Source: Anaerolineales bacterium
Lineage (GTDB): Bacteria; Chloroflexota; Anaerolineae; JAAEKA01
Assembly: GCA_020634615.1 (NCBI GenBank)
Contig: JACKBI010000006.1
Location: forward strand, 248,001 to 312,000
DNA: 64,000 nt
Direction: 5' to 3'
Part shown: in pieces, positions 7,127 through 16,169 of the stretch
Layout of the letters: the number at the start of each line of letters is the position of its first letter
Numbering within the stretch: the first letter of the stretch is position 1
Notes under the pieces: model-generated
Told to the model about the DNA's origin: nothing
What the model saw: the letters and a program-made list of their open reading frames with translations, nothing else
The model's database searches: none
Translations under genes and position numbers: made by a program

Positions 7127-9733
7127 ATGCAAAGTGACACTCTGACCTTTCTCGACAACCGCACCGGGAAATCCTACGAGTTTCCCATTACCGACGGCAC
7201 AATCCGCGGCACCGGGCTGCGGCAGATCAGGGCCGGTGAGGATGATTTAGGGCTGAAAGCCTACGATCCCTCCTTTCTGAACACCGCCTCGTGCCGCAGC
7301 CAGATCACCTACATCGATGGTGACAAGGGTATTCTCCGCTACCGCGGCTATCCCATTGAGCAACTGGCCGAAAAATCTACCTTTTTGGAAGTTGCTTACC
7401 TGCTTTTGTACAACGAACTGCCCACGCAGGCACAGCTCGACAACTGGGTGAGCGATGTCAAGACCGAATTGATACTGCACGAAAGCATCCGTCAGTTCCT
7501 GGACGCCTTCCGCCACGACGCGCATCCCATGGGAATCCTGGTTGGGACTGTCGCCGCACTGTCCACGTTTTACCCCGATGCCTACAATGTTCACGATTTG
7601 CAGTCGATCAAACTACAGACCCGCCGGCTCGTGGCGAAGATGCCCACGCTGGCCGCTTTTGCCTATCGCCACTCCAAGGGTTTTCCCTATGTCTACCCGG
7701 ACAACGAGTTGAGCTACACGGGCAACTTCCTGAACATGATGTTCCGGATGGATGAAGCGCCGTATCGGCCGGATCCAATCCTGGAGCGGGCGCTGGACAT
7801 TCTCTTTATCTTGCACGCGGATCACGAACAAAACTGTTCCACCAGTACGATGCGGGTGGTTGGCAGCACCAATGCTGATCCCTACGCGGCGGTTGCTGCG
7901 GCCTCATCGGCCCTGTTCGGGCCGCTGCATGGCGGCGCCAACGAGGCTGTTCTGCGCATGTTGACGGAGATCGGCGATGTGTCCAACATACCTGAGTTCA
8001 TGGACAGCGTTCGGCGCGGTGAGCGGCGGCTGATGGGCTTTGGCCACCGTGTCTACAAGAACTACGACCCGCGCGCCAGCATCATCAAGAAGGTCGCCTA
8101 CGATGTTTTCGAGGTCACCGGTCGCAACCCGTTGCTCGACATTGCGATTGAGCTGGAAAACATCGCACTCAACGAAGACTATTTTGTCGAACGCAAACTC
8201 TATCCCAACGTCGATTTCTACAGCGGTGTCATCTACCAGGCCCTGCGGCTACCCACCAGCATGTTCACGGTGATGTTTGCCATTCCGCGGACTATCGGCT
8301 GGATTGCCCAGTGGCGCGAGTCGCTGGCCGACCCCGAGGAACGAATCTCGCGGCCCAGTGAGTTCTACGGCGGCCCTGGCATACGCGACTACGTGCCGGT
8401 CGAACAGCGTCAGCCGGCCGGCGAGTTGCCCATGAGACCCATGACGCCCGATGGCAGTCTGACGATCACGGATAACCGCACTGGCAAAAACTACGAAGTT
8501 CCCATAGCCGACGGCGCAATTCGATCGATCGATCTGCGCAAGATCAAGGTTGACGCCGACGACTTCGGTGTGATGAGCTATGATCCCGGGTTCCTGAATA
8601 CCGCCTCGGCACGCAGCGCCATCACTGAGATCGACGGTGAAAAGGGAATTCTTCGCTACCGCGGCTATCCCATTGAGCAACTGGCGCAGCACTCCACCTA
8701 TCTTGAAACCGCCTATCTCCTGATCTACGGCCAGTTGCCAACCAGCGACCAACTCGATCAATGGCTGTATGAGATCAACCACCACAATCTCGTCCACGAG
8801 AATATGTTGCGCTTTTTGAACGGTTTTCGCTACGACGCCGACCCGATCGGCATCCTCATCGGCGCTGTCTCTGCTCTCTCGACTTTCTATGCCGACGCTC
8901 GCGACGTCTCCAATCCCGCGTCGGTGGAACTGCAAACACGGCGGCTGATCGCCAAAATGCCGACGCTGGCCGCCTTTGCCTATCGCCACTCACTTGGCCT
9001 GCCATACGTCTATCCCGTGGACGACCATAGCTACACCACCGACTTTCTGCGCATGATGTTCAAGCTTACCGAGAAGCAATACCAGGCCGATCCGGTGCTG
9101 GAGCGGGCGCTGGACGTGCTGTTCATCGTGCACGCCGATCATGGACAATCGACCTCGGCCACCACCATGCGCATGGTGGGCAGCTCGCGGGCCGATCCCT
9201 TTGTCTCGGTCGCAGCCGCCATTGCCGCGCTGCGCGGGCCAAAACATGGCGGCGCCACCGAGCGGGTGCTGGAAATGCTGGACGAGATCGGCGACCCGAA
9301 GAACGTTGCGGCTTTCATCAAGAACGTCAAGCGGGAAAAGCGGCTGCTGATGGGCTTCGGCCATCGCGTCTACAAGACCTACGACCCGCGTGCCACCATC
9401 GTCAAGCAGCTTGCCCATGACGTGATCGCTGCTTCGAGCCAGTCGGCCCGCTTCGACGTCGCCATGGAACTGGAGCGGGTCGCGGTGCAGGATGAGTACT
9501 TCGCCCAGCACCGACTCTACCCCAACATCGATTTCTACACCGGCTGTATCTACAGCGCAATTGGCCTTCCAGCCAACATGTTCACCGTCATGTTTGCCAT
9601 CCCGCGCGTGGCTGGTTGGATGGCCCAGTGGCGCGAACTGCTCCACGACTCGGAGCAGAAGATCGCCCGCCCGCGCCAGATCTACGACGGCGTCTGGCTG
9701 CGGGACTACGTCCCCATCGACCAGCGCGGCTAG
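7127..9733 (+). CDS. gltA: Tandem-domain (fused duplicated) citrate synthase
   Basis: An 868-aa protein with two full-length citrate synthase domains (about residues 1-435 and 440-868) in one frame with no stop between them. Start ATG 7127 gives MQSDTLTFLDNRTGKSY, the usual beginning of hexameric-type bacterial citrate synthases; the second copy begins again with SLTITDNRTGKNYEV. Domain 1 keeps LHADHEQN (about 230), GPLHGGANE (about 264), GFGHRVYK (about 303) and PNVDFYSG (about 359), so both catalytic histidines and the aspartate are present. Domain 2 keeps GPKHGGATE, GFGHRVYK and PNIDFYTG, but HADHEQN has become HADHGQS near the oxaloacetate site. Domain 1 should make citrate from oxaloacetate and acetyl-CoA; domain 2 may be altered or regulatory. 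PEP carboxylase follows. Confidence 0.92.
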   Translation: MQSDTLTFLDNRTGKSYEFPITDGTIRGTGLRQIRAGEDDLGLKAYDPSFLNTASCRSQITYIDGDKGILRYRGYPIEQLAEKSTFLEVAYLLLYNELPTQAQLDNWVSDVKTELILHESIRQFLDAFRHDAHPMGILVGTVAALSTFYPDAYNVHDLQSIKLQTRRLVAKMPTLAAFAYRHSKGFPYVYPDNELSYTGNFLNMMFRMDEAPYRPDPILERALDILFILHADHEQNCSTSTMRVVGSTNADPYAAVAAASSALFGPLHGGANEAVLRMLTEIGDVSNIPEFMDSVRRGERRLMGFGHRVYKNYDPRASIIKKVAYDVFEVTGRNPLLDIAIELENIALNEDYFVERKLYPNVDFYSGVIYQALRLPTSMFTVMFAIPRTIGWIAQWRESLADPEERISRPSEFYGGPGIRDYVPVEQRQPAGELPMRPMTPDGSLTITDNRTGKNYEVPIADGAIRSIDLRKIKVDADDFGVMSYDPGFLNTASARSAITEIDGEKGILRYRGYPIEQLAQHSTYLETAYLLIYGQLPTSDQLDQWLYEINHHNLVHENMLRFLNGFRYDADPIGILIGAVSALSTFYADARDVSNPASVELQTRRLIAKMPTLAAFAYRHSLGLPYVYPVDDHSYTTDFLRMMFKLTEKQYQADPVLERALDVLFIVHADHGQSTSATTMRMVGSSRADPFVSVAAAIAALRGPKHGGATERVLEMLDEIGDPKNVAAFIKNVKREKRLLMGFGHRVYKTYDPRATIVKQLAHDVIAASSQSARFDVAMELERVAVQDEYFAQHRLYPNIDFYTGCIYSAIGLPANMFTVMFAIPRVAGWMAQWRELLHDSEQKIARPRQIYDGVWLRDYVPIDQRG

Positions 9734-9747
9734 TTTGCAGGGAATCC

Positions 9748-9782
9748 AGAGATGCCAACTTTTCCGAAAAGTTGGCATCTCT
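9748..9782. repeat. 35-bp near-perfect palindrome, AGAGATGCCAACTTTT family
   Basis: AGAGATGCCAACTTTTC (9748-9764) faces its exact complement (9766-9782) with one base between them. It lies 15 bases after the citrate synthase stop. It could fold as a terminator-like hairpin, but no T-run follows in the rightward direction, and the same arms recur at 12643-12698 with a longer loop. This fits a dispersed repetitive extragenic palindrome better. Confidence 0.8.
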
Positions 9783-9804
9783 TCGCGTCCAGTTCTATTT
9801 CTTG

Positions 9805-9832
9805 TTGTCCAAAGCCCGTTCCTGTGTACAAT
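9805..9832 (+). promoter_or_regulatory. Candidate sigma70 promoter for ppc
   Basis: TTGTCC at 9805-9810 and TACAAT at 9827-9832 are separated by 16 bases and lie 34 bases before the ppc ATG. The -10 matches the consensus at five of six bases. A separate promoter fits the palindrome that separates ppc from the citrate synthase gene. Confidence 0.45.
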
Positions 9833-9865
9833 GACCGCACCCGCAACAGCAAGGAATCAATCATC

Positions 9866-12634
9866 ATGGAAACCCAGCAGGAACTTATCAGCCAGCAGAT
9901 TCATCTCCTGGGCAACATGCTCGGCGAGGTACTCATCGAACAGGAGGGGCAGGCACTCTTCGACCGCGTCGAGGAGGTGCGCGCGCTGACCAAGGCCATG
10001 CGCCAGGGCGATGAGGCCGCCGAAGCGGCCTTGCAGCAGGTCGTAGAGGCGCTGTCGCTGGACGAGGCCTACGGGGTCGTGAAGGCATTTGCCTCCTACT
10101 TCCAGCTTGTCAACCTGGCCGAAGAGCAGGCGCGCGTGCGTGCGTTGCGCAACCGGGCGCGCGCCAATCACAGCGATGGCGACCCGATGCGCGAAACCAT
10201 CTCGGCGGCCATCATGGATTTGCAGCGTCAAGGCGTCACCGCGGGCCAGGTTCAGCAGCTTCTTGACCGGCTGCTGGTCATGCCCGTCATCACCGCCCAT
10301 CCCACCGAGGCCAAGCGCCGTACAGTCATGGTCAAGCTGGCGCGTATCGCCGGCAAGCTGCACGAGCTGGACACCGTCGCGCTGACCCCGGACGAGTGGA
10401 CCGCCGCTATCGACCTCATCGCCGAGGAAATCGCGTCCCTCTGGCAGACCGATGAAACGCGCACCCACCAGCCGTCGGTGCTGGACGAAGTGCGCAACAG
10501 CCTCTACTACATCGAGCACACGCTTTTCGAACTGGCGCCGCAGTTGTACATCGAAATGCGGCGGGCGCTGGCAGAAGCCTACCCCGGGCACGACTTCAAC
10601 CTCGCGCCGTTTGTACACATCGGCAGTTGGGTGGGCGGCGACCGCGACGGCAATCCCTTTGTCACGCTCGCGGTCACCGAGGAGACGTTGCGCACCCAGA
10701 AAGCACTGGCGCTGCGACTCTACCGCAGCGTCATCGACGCGATGTACGGCGTCCTCAGCACCTCGGAACGCTTCGGCGTATCGGACGAGCTGCGCGCCAG
10801 CCTGTCCGCCGACGCCGCGCTGTTTCCCGTCGAGGCGCAGCGCTTTGCTGCACGCTATCCCGGCCAGCCCTATCGCCAGAAGATGGCGTTTGTCTACCAG
10901 AAGCTGCTGGCAACCGAGGAAGGCAGCAGCCGGCCCTGGCGCGCCGACCGGCTGGCTCATCCGGTGGAATACGGCTCGGCCGGGCAGTTCTTGCAGGATC
11001 TGCGCCTGATGCAGGACAGCCTCGCTCAGCACCGCGGCGCGCGCATGGCGCGCGGCCGTCTACAGGACCTGATCACCCAGGTCGAAACTTTCGGTTTCCA
11101 CCTGGCGACGCTGGACATCCGCCAGCATTCCGAGCGCCATGCCAGCGCCGTGGCCGAGTTGCTGGGCCGCTACGGCCTGGTGGCGTCCTACGGCGATCTC
11201 TCGGAACACCAGCGCCACGACCTGTTGACAGCCGAACTCTACAACCCGCGCCCGCTGACGCCCGCCCGCCTCGACTTCAGCCCAGCGACCAACGAGACGG
11301 TGGAATTGTTTCGCCTGATCCGGCGCGCACACGAGCGTCTCGGGCCGCGCGCCATCGACTCCTACATCATCAGCATGACCGCCGGCGCGAGCGATGTTTT
11401 GATCGTTCTGTTGCTGGCGCAGGACGCCGGCGTCGCCGACTCGCTTGACATTGTGCCGTTGTTTGAGACCGTCCGCGATTTGGAGAACGCCGGAGCGGTC
11501 ATGGAGGCGCTGTTTACCAATCCTGTTTATCTGGCGCATCTGCGCGCTCGCGGCATGCGCCAGCAGGTAATGATCGGCTACAGCGATTCCAACAAGGACG
11601 GCGGGTTCCTGGCGGCCAACTGGGCGCTGCATCGCACGCAGCGTGCGCTGGTCACTGTTTGCAGACGGCACGGTGTCGCACTGACCCTCTTTCACGGGCG
11701 CGGCGGCACCATCGGGCGCGGCGGCGGCCCGACCAACGAGGCGATCCTGGCCCAGCCGTCCGGGTCGGTGCGCGGCAGCATCAAAATCACCGAGCAGGGA
11801 GAAGTCGTTGCCGACCGATTTGCCAACCCGCACATCGCCAACCGCTACCTGGGGCAGGTGTGCAACGCGGTGCTGCGCGCCGCCCACCGCTCCGATCAGG
11901 GCAGCGAGATACCGACTGCCTGGTCGCGTGCGCTGGATGAGCTGGCGAGCCGCGCCGAAATTGTTTACCGGCAACTGGTGCACGACAACCCGGCGCTGGT
12001 CGCGTATTTCCACGCCGCCACGCCCATTGCCGAGATCAGCCAGCTCAACATCGGCAGCCGACCTGCGCGGCGCAAGGCCGGCGCGCAAATCGCGGATCTA
12101 CGCGCCATTCCGTGGGTCTTTGCCTGGACGCAGACGCGCGTCAACCTGCCCGGCTGGTTTGGCCTGGGAACAGCCTTCAGCCAGTGGGCCGGTGACCCGC
12201 TGGAGCCGGACGCCGACCGTGACCGTTGGACGCTGCTGGCGGAGATGTACCGCGACTGGGCCTTTTTCCGCACCACCATCGACAACGCGCAGATGTCGCT
12301 GCGCAAGGCGGATATGCATATCGCCCGACTCTACGCCGGTCTGGCCGACGAGGCGACGCGCCAAGATATCTTTCCGCGAATCAGCGCCGAGTATGAAATA
12401 ACCGAGCGCGCGTTGCTGCACATCACCGGCCACGATCAGCTTCTGGACAACGAGCGGTGGCTGCAGACCGCGATCCGGCTGCGCAACCCCTACGTCGATC
12501 CCATGAACTACATCCAGGTCGCGTTGCTGCGCCGCCTGCGCCACACCGGCGATCCAGACGAAGCCGAGGCGCTGCGCAGCGTTATCCTGCTCAGCGTCAA
12601 CGGTATCGCCGCCGGCCTGCGGAACACGGGCTGA
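9866..12634 (+). CDS. ppc: Phosphoenolpyruvate carboxylase
   Basis: A 922-aa cytoplasmic enzyme that carboxylates PEP with bicarbonate to give oxaloacetate, the anaplerotic input for citrate synthase encoded just upstream. Visible signatures are VITAHPTEAKRR with the catalytic His (about residue 141), GSWVGGDRDGNP, GYSDSNKDGGFLAANW (about 570), the glycine-rich FHGRGGTIGRGGGPTNEA loop (about 608) and the invariant C-terminal NTG. Length is normal. The start at ATG 9866 is preceded by AAGGAA at a good distance; the open frame upstream runs through a dispersed palindrome and is not expected to be translated. Confidence 0.97.
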   Translation: METQQELISQQIHLLGNMLGEVLIEQEGQALFDRVEEVRALTKAMRQGDEAAEAALQQVVEALSLDEAYGVVKAFASYFQLVNLAEEQARVRALRNRARANHSDGDPMRETISAAIMDLQRQGVTAGQVQQLLDRLLVMPVITAHPTEAKRRTVMVKLARIAGKLHELDTVALTPDEWTAAIDLIAEEIASLWQTDETRTHQPSVLDEVRNSLYYIEHTLFELAPQLYIEMRRALAEAYPGHDFNLAPFVHIGSWVGGDRDGNPFVTLAVTEETLRTQKALALRLYRSVIDAMYGVLSTSERFGVSDELRASLSADAALFPVEAQRFAARYPGQPYRQKMAFVYQKLLATEEGSSRPWRADRLAHPVEYGSAGQFLQDLRLMQDSLAQHRGARMARGRLQDLITQVETFGFHLATLDIRQHSERHASAVAELLGRYGLVASYGDLSEHQRHDLLTAELYNPRPLTPARLDFSPATNETVELFRLIRRAHERLGPRAIDSYIISMTAGASDVLIVLLLAQDAGVADSLDIVPLFETVRDLENAGAVMEALFTNPVYLAHLRARGMRQQVMIGYSDSNKDGGFLAANWALHRTQRALVTVCRRHGVALTLFHGRGGTIGRGGGPTNEAILAQPSGSVRGSIKITEQGEVVADRFANPHIANRYLGQVCNAVLRAAHRSDQGSEIPTAWSRALDELASRAEIVYRQLVHDNPALVAYFHAATPIAEISQLNIGSRPARRKAGAQIADLRAIPWVFAWTQTRVNLPGWFGLGTAFSQWAGDPLEPDADRDRWTLLAEMYRDWAFFRTTIDNAQMSLRKADMHIARLYAGLADEATRQDIFPRISAEYEITERALLHITGHDQLLDNERWLQTAIRLRNPYVDPMNYIQVALLRRLRHTGDPDEAEALRSVILLSVNGIAAGLRNTG

Positions 12635-12642
12635 GCCTTTCG

Positions 12643-12698
12643 AGAGATGCCAACTTTTCCGACTGGGAACCGTCCCGGAGGGAAAAGTTGGCATCTCT
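12643..12698. repeat. Second palindrome of the AGAGATGCCAACTTTT family
   Basis: AGAGATGCCAACTTTTCC (12643-12660) pairs perfectly with 12681-12698. The 20-base loop contains its own small GGGA/TCCC hairpin. It lies 9 bases after the ppc stop, so ppc is bracketed by two members of this family. There is no T-run, which argues for a repeat rather than a classical terminator. Confidence 0.75.
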
Positions 12699-12729
12699 GC
12701 GCAGATCAAGCCGTGGAAAGGATTGAACT

Positions 12730-13182
12730 ATGTCCGAACCGGATTATGCCGCTGAACTCGACGCGGTGTTGGCGGTCGTCGATCGCGAGACCAGGGCCTT
12801 CTGGGACAAGGACTTCGACGCGTGGTCTCACTGTTGGGCGCACGAAGCGTACACGCGGACGATGGGCTACTGGCCGTTGGGCGGCGTGTCGGTGGTCGAA
12901 GGATGGGACGCGCAAAGCGCGCTGATCCGGCGCATGATGGAGGATATCCCGGCGCCGAATCCAACCGCCGGACTGGTGCGCCGCGATAACATCAACGCGC
13001 GCATCTTCCGCGACGTGGCCTGGCTGACCTTCGACCAGTACGGGCTTGACACCGGCGATCCTACCTTCGACATGCCTGGCCTCAGCCGCGAGACGCGCAT
13101 TCTGGAGCGCCATGGCGACCAGTGGAAACTCGTCTACGTTGGCTGGATGCTGGTTGGGGAAGAAGTGAAAAACCTGGGCTAA
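12730..13182 (+). CDS. SnoaL/NTF2-like domain protein
   Basis: A 150-aa soluble protein. The pattern fits the SnoaL-like/DUF4440 alpha+beta cone: an initial helix (VLAVVDRETRAFWDKDFDAW), the conserved W-x-H-x-x-Y region (SHCWAHEAYTRTMGYWP), a middle W-D-A helix, and closing strands ending DQWKLVYVGWMLVG. Members are small-molecule isomerases, hydratases or non-enzymatic ligand binders, and nothing here fixes the substrate. The gene stands 95 bases after ppc, beyond a palindrome, and ends 15 bases before the consensus promoter of the LuxR-type gene. Confidence 0.65.
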   Translation: MSEPDYAAELDAVLAVVDRETRAFWDKDFDAWSHCWAHEAYTRTMGYWPLGGVSVVEGWDAQSALIRRMMEDIPAPNPTAGLVRRDNINARIFRDVAWLTFDQYGLDTGDPTFDMPGLSRETRILERHGDQWKLVYVGWMLVGEEVKNLG

Positions 13183-13197
13183 ACCGCCGGTTTTTGG

Positions 13198-13226
13198 TTG
13201 ACATCGTCCGTCCCAAATGTTAGGAT
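13198..13226 (+). promoter_or_regulatory. Consensus sigma70 promoter of the LuxR/MalT-type gene
   Basis: TTGACA (13198-13203) is a perfect -35. It is separated by 17 bases from TAGGAT (13221-13226), a five-of-six -10. Transcription would start around 13232-13234, at the ATG at 13234, which predicts a leaderless or nearly leaderless mRNA. Confidence 0.65.
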
Positions 13227-13233
13227 GGTATCG

Positions 13234-15981
13234 ATGAAGACGCCCATCCTCACCACGAAACTGCACATCCCGTCGCCGCCGCAGAGACTGGTGCCGCGGC
13301 CGCGGTTGCTGGAGAAGCTGGAGTCTGACCTGTGCTGCAAGCTGGCGCTTATCTGCGCACCGGCCGGATTCGGGAAATCTACGCTGGTGAGCGCCTGGGT
13401 GCAGGCTGCGCAACCGCGCCGGCATGTTGCCTGGCTCTCGCTGGATGGGAACGACAACGAGTTGACGCGCTTTCTGACGTATCTGGTTGTTGCGCTGCGA
13501 ACCATCGAGGGCAACATCGGACGAGGCGTGCTGGGCTCTCTGGAAGCGTCGGGGGAGGAGAACGTCGAGGCCGTTCTGACCATCCTGCTGAATGAGATCG
13601 CGAAGCTCCCCGGAGAAGTGATCCTCGTCCTCGACGATTACCACGTCATCGAAGCGCCGCCGATTCACCAGGTTCTCGCGTTCGTCCTCGAACACGCGCC
13701 GCCGCAGTTGCATCTGGTCATTGCCACCCGTGAGGATCCGCCCTTGCCGCTGGCGCTCCTGCGTGCCCGGGGGCAGTTGGCCGAGCTGCGCGGCACGGAC
13801 CTGCGCTTCACCACTGACGAGGCTGCCGAGTTTCTCAACCAGGCGATGGGGCTGGGACTTTCTGGGGAAGACATCGCGGCGCTGGAAAGCCGCACCGAGG
13901 GCTGGATTACGGGCCTGCAACTGGCCGCCATCTCGCTGCACGGTCGTAAGGATGCCACTACCTTCATCAAGTCCTTCACCGGCAGCCACCGGTTCGTGCT
14001 GGACTACCTGATCGAGGAGGTGTTGAACCAGCAGACTGCGGAGGTTCAGGCTTTCTTGCTCCAGACAGCAATACTCGACCGTCTGACAGGCTCCCTGTGC
14101 AACGCCCTCACCGGTCAGAACGACGGCCAGGCGACCTTGGAGATGCTGGAACACGCCAACCTCTTCATCGTTCCCCTGGATGAGGCGCGGCACTGGTATC
14201 GCTATCACCACCTCTTTGCCGAGCTGTTGCGCCAGCGCCTGCATGAAACCCCGCATGAGCGGGCGTCCGTCCTTCATCAGCGGGCCAGCGAGTGGTACGA
14301 ACAAAACGGCTTCGCCGATGCATCAATAGAGCATGCCCTGTGCTCCGAGGATTTCGCGCAGGCGGCGCGGTTGATCGAGGAGCAGGTCGATGTTGTCTGG
14401 CAGCGCGGCGAACACGCCAGTCTGCGACGTTGGCTGGAGACGCTGCCGGTCGACGTGATCCACTCCAGGCCGCTGCTGTGTATTTTCCACGCCTGGTACC
14501 TATTTGTCAGCGGCCAGCAGGCGCTGGCTGACCGCTCGCTTCGCGTGGCCGAGCAGGCCCTTGGTCCACCCGCTGAGGACGTGTCCGGCGGTGCGAGGCA
14601 CGAGCCAGACCGTCTGACCGGCGTGGACAGGAGGAAGATTCAAGGCCGGACGGCCGCGATCCGGGCTTTCATGGATTCCTACCGCGGCAACGTGCCGGGG
14701 ATCATCCACCATGCACGCCGGGCGCTTGCATTCCTGCCCAAAACGGACACGACCTGGCTCAGCATGACGGCCATTGTCTGGGGCGATGCGCATGGCTTCG
14801 CTGGCGACATGCAGGCAGCCCACGAAGCGCGGGCGGAGGCGTTGAAGGTATGCCAGGAGGCGGGTGACCTCTACTTCATCATGCTGGCCAGCATGAAGGT
14901 GGCCATAACGGTGAGGGAGCAGGGCAGGCTGCACGAGACCCTGGCAATCTGCAGCCAACAAGTGCAGCTTGCCAGGGACTGCGGCCTGGCGCAGACGAGA
15001 CTGATGGGTTTGTTTCTGACGATCCGTGGTGAGGTATTGGCCGAGTCTGGCGACCTGGAAGGAGCATTGCGAGAGGCGCAGCAGGGGATAGCGTTGGTCA
15101 CAGGCGGCATCGACATGTCCATGGTCGGCTGGGGCCATCTCTGTCTGGCGCGAGTTTTGTTCTCCAAGGGGGATCTGGCTGGCGCGGACGCGGCGATTCG
15201 CAAGATGGAGAGCATCGCCAGAGAGTCCTTTGTGCCACCCTGGATCATTGGCCAGATGGCTGCCTGGCAAACGCGTTTGTGGCTCGTGGAACGCAAGCTG
15301 GAGGCGGCCGCACAGTGGATGCGCGACCGCGAGCAGGTGGTCGCGGTAACCCCGCAAACGGCGCAAGCTACAGGTTATTTCCCGCTTATCGAGCAGATCA
15401 TGTTCGCCCGCGTTCTGATCGCTCAGGAGCGGCTGGGTGAGGCAACCGGGTTGCTGGAAGAACTGTACGCAACGGCGACAGTGCACGACCGGGTGACACG
15501 GGTGATCGAGATCCTGAATCTCCAGGCTCTGGCACTACAAGCCGCGAGCGAGACCGCCCAGGCAATGGCTGTTCTGGAACAATCGCTCGCCATGGCCGAG
15601 CCGCTAGGCTTCTTGCAGATTTTCATGGATGAAGGCCCACCGATGGCGATCCTCCTCTACCAGGCCCTCACGCGCGGCATCGCGCCAGAATACGTCCGCC
15701 GGCTGCTGGCAGCGTTCCCTGCGGTCGAAGCGAAGGAACCTGCGCGCTCGGAAACGCAGCCTTCAGACTCTGGGTTGATCGAGCCGTTGAGCGAGCGCGA
15801 GATCGAGGTGCTGCAATTGGTCGCGGCCGGGCTGACCAATCAGGAGATCGCTGGCAGACTCTTCCTGTCGCAACACACGGTCAAGGTCCACGCGCGCAAC
15901 ATCTACGGTAAACTTGGTGTCAAGAATCGCACTCAGGCGGCTGCCAGGGGCAAGGCATTGGGGATTCTATCCGATAGTTGA
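13234..15981 (+). CDS. LuxR-family, MalT-like ATP-dependent transcriptional regulator (LAL type)
   Basis: A 915-aa regulator beginning TTKLHIPSPPQRLVPRPRLL, the standard opening of MalT/LAL proteins. A Walker A site CAPAGFGKST lies at about residues 38-48 and a Walker B-like ILVLDDYHVI follows. A long TPR-like helical sensor region precedes a C-terminal LuxR helix-turn-helix (LSEREIEVLQLVAAGLTNQE, then HTVKVHARNIYGKLGVKNR, about 849-905). Such proteins bind ATP and an inducer and then activate nearby promoters. I choose ATG 13234 because the promoter predicts transcription starting there; ATG 13225 would lie within or before the start site. Genes 16170-19162 follow in the same direction and are the natural targets. 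Confidence 0.9.
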   Translation: MKTPILTTKLHIPSPPQRLVPRPRLLEKLESDLCCKLALICAPAGFGKSTLVSAWVQAAQPRRHVAWLSLDGNDNELTRFLTYLVVALRTIEGNIGRGVLGSLEASGEENVEAVLTILLNEIAKLPGEVILVLDDYHVIEAPPIHQVLAFVLEHAPPQLHLVIATREDPPLPLALLRARGQLAELRGTDLRFTTDEAAEFLNQAMGLGLSGEDIAALESRTEGWITGLQLAAISLHGRKDATTFIKSFTGSHRFVLDYLIEEVLNQQTAEVQAFLLQTAILDRLTGSLCNALTGQNDGQATLEMLEHANLFIVPLDEARHWYRYHHLFAELLRQRLHETPHERASVLHQRASEWYEQNGFADASIEHALCSEDFAQAARLIEEQVDVVWQRGEHASLRRWLETLPVDVIHSRPLLCIFHAWYLFVSGQQALADRSLRVAEQALGPPAEDVSGGARHEPDRLTGVDRRKIQGRTAAIRAFMDSYRGNVPGIIHHARRALAFLPKTDTTWLSMTAIVWGDAHGFAGDMQAAHEARAEALKVCQEAGDLYFIMLASMKVAITVREQGRLHETLAICSQQVQLARDCGLAQTRLMGLFLTIRGEVLAESGDLEGALREAQQGIALVTGGIDMSMVGWGHLCLARVLFSKGDLAGADAAIRKMESIARESFVPPWIIGQMAAWQTRLWLVERKLEAAAQWMRDREQVVAVTPQTAQATGYFPLIEQIMFARVLIAQERLGEATGLLEELYATATVHDRVTRVIEILNLQALALQAASETAQAMAVLEQSLAMAEPLGFLQIFMDEGPPMAILLYQALTRGIAPEYVRRLLAAFPAVEAKEPARSETQPSDSGLIEPLSEREIEVLQLVAAGLTNQEIAGRLFLSQHTVKVHARNIYGKLGVKNRTQAAARGKALGILSDS

Positions 15982-16169
15982 CTGCTTGCAGCCCGGTGCA
16001 GGGCTGTTGCTTGCTCAACAGATGAGGACCGGTTCGCAGAAGCGGCCCGCTTTTTATTTCTGTCCCGGATACTCCTCCAAATACCTCCTTCGGGGTATGA
16101 CACTAACCCCGTCTGACGGTTATGCTGTGGACGTGACAAGCTGCAAGCTCAATAGAAAGCGAGAGAATC

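Noticed and set aside
6046..7164. A 372-codon leftward frame over the FG-GAP gene
   Set aside because: Antisense to a repeat protein; the apparent VAVAVQVDQRH repeats are the complement of the D-G-D-G-D calcium loops.
9740..9790. Palindrome after citrate synthase considered a classical terminator
   Set aside because: No T-run follows in the rightward direction and the arms recur elsewhere with different loops.
12706..14304. A 532-codon leftward open frame over the SnoaL-like and LuxR genes
   Set aside because: It runs antisense to two supported genes, is rich in Arg/Gln/His as antisense frames in this GC range are, and shows no recognisable domain.
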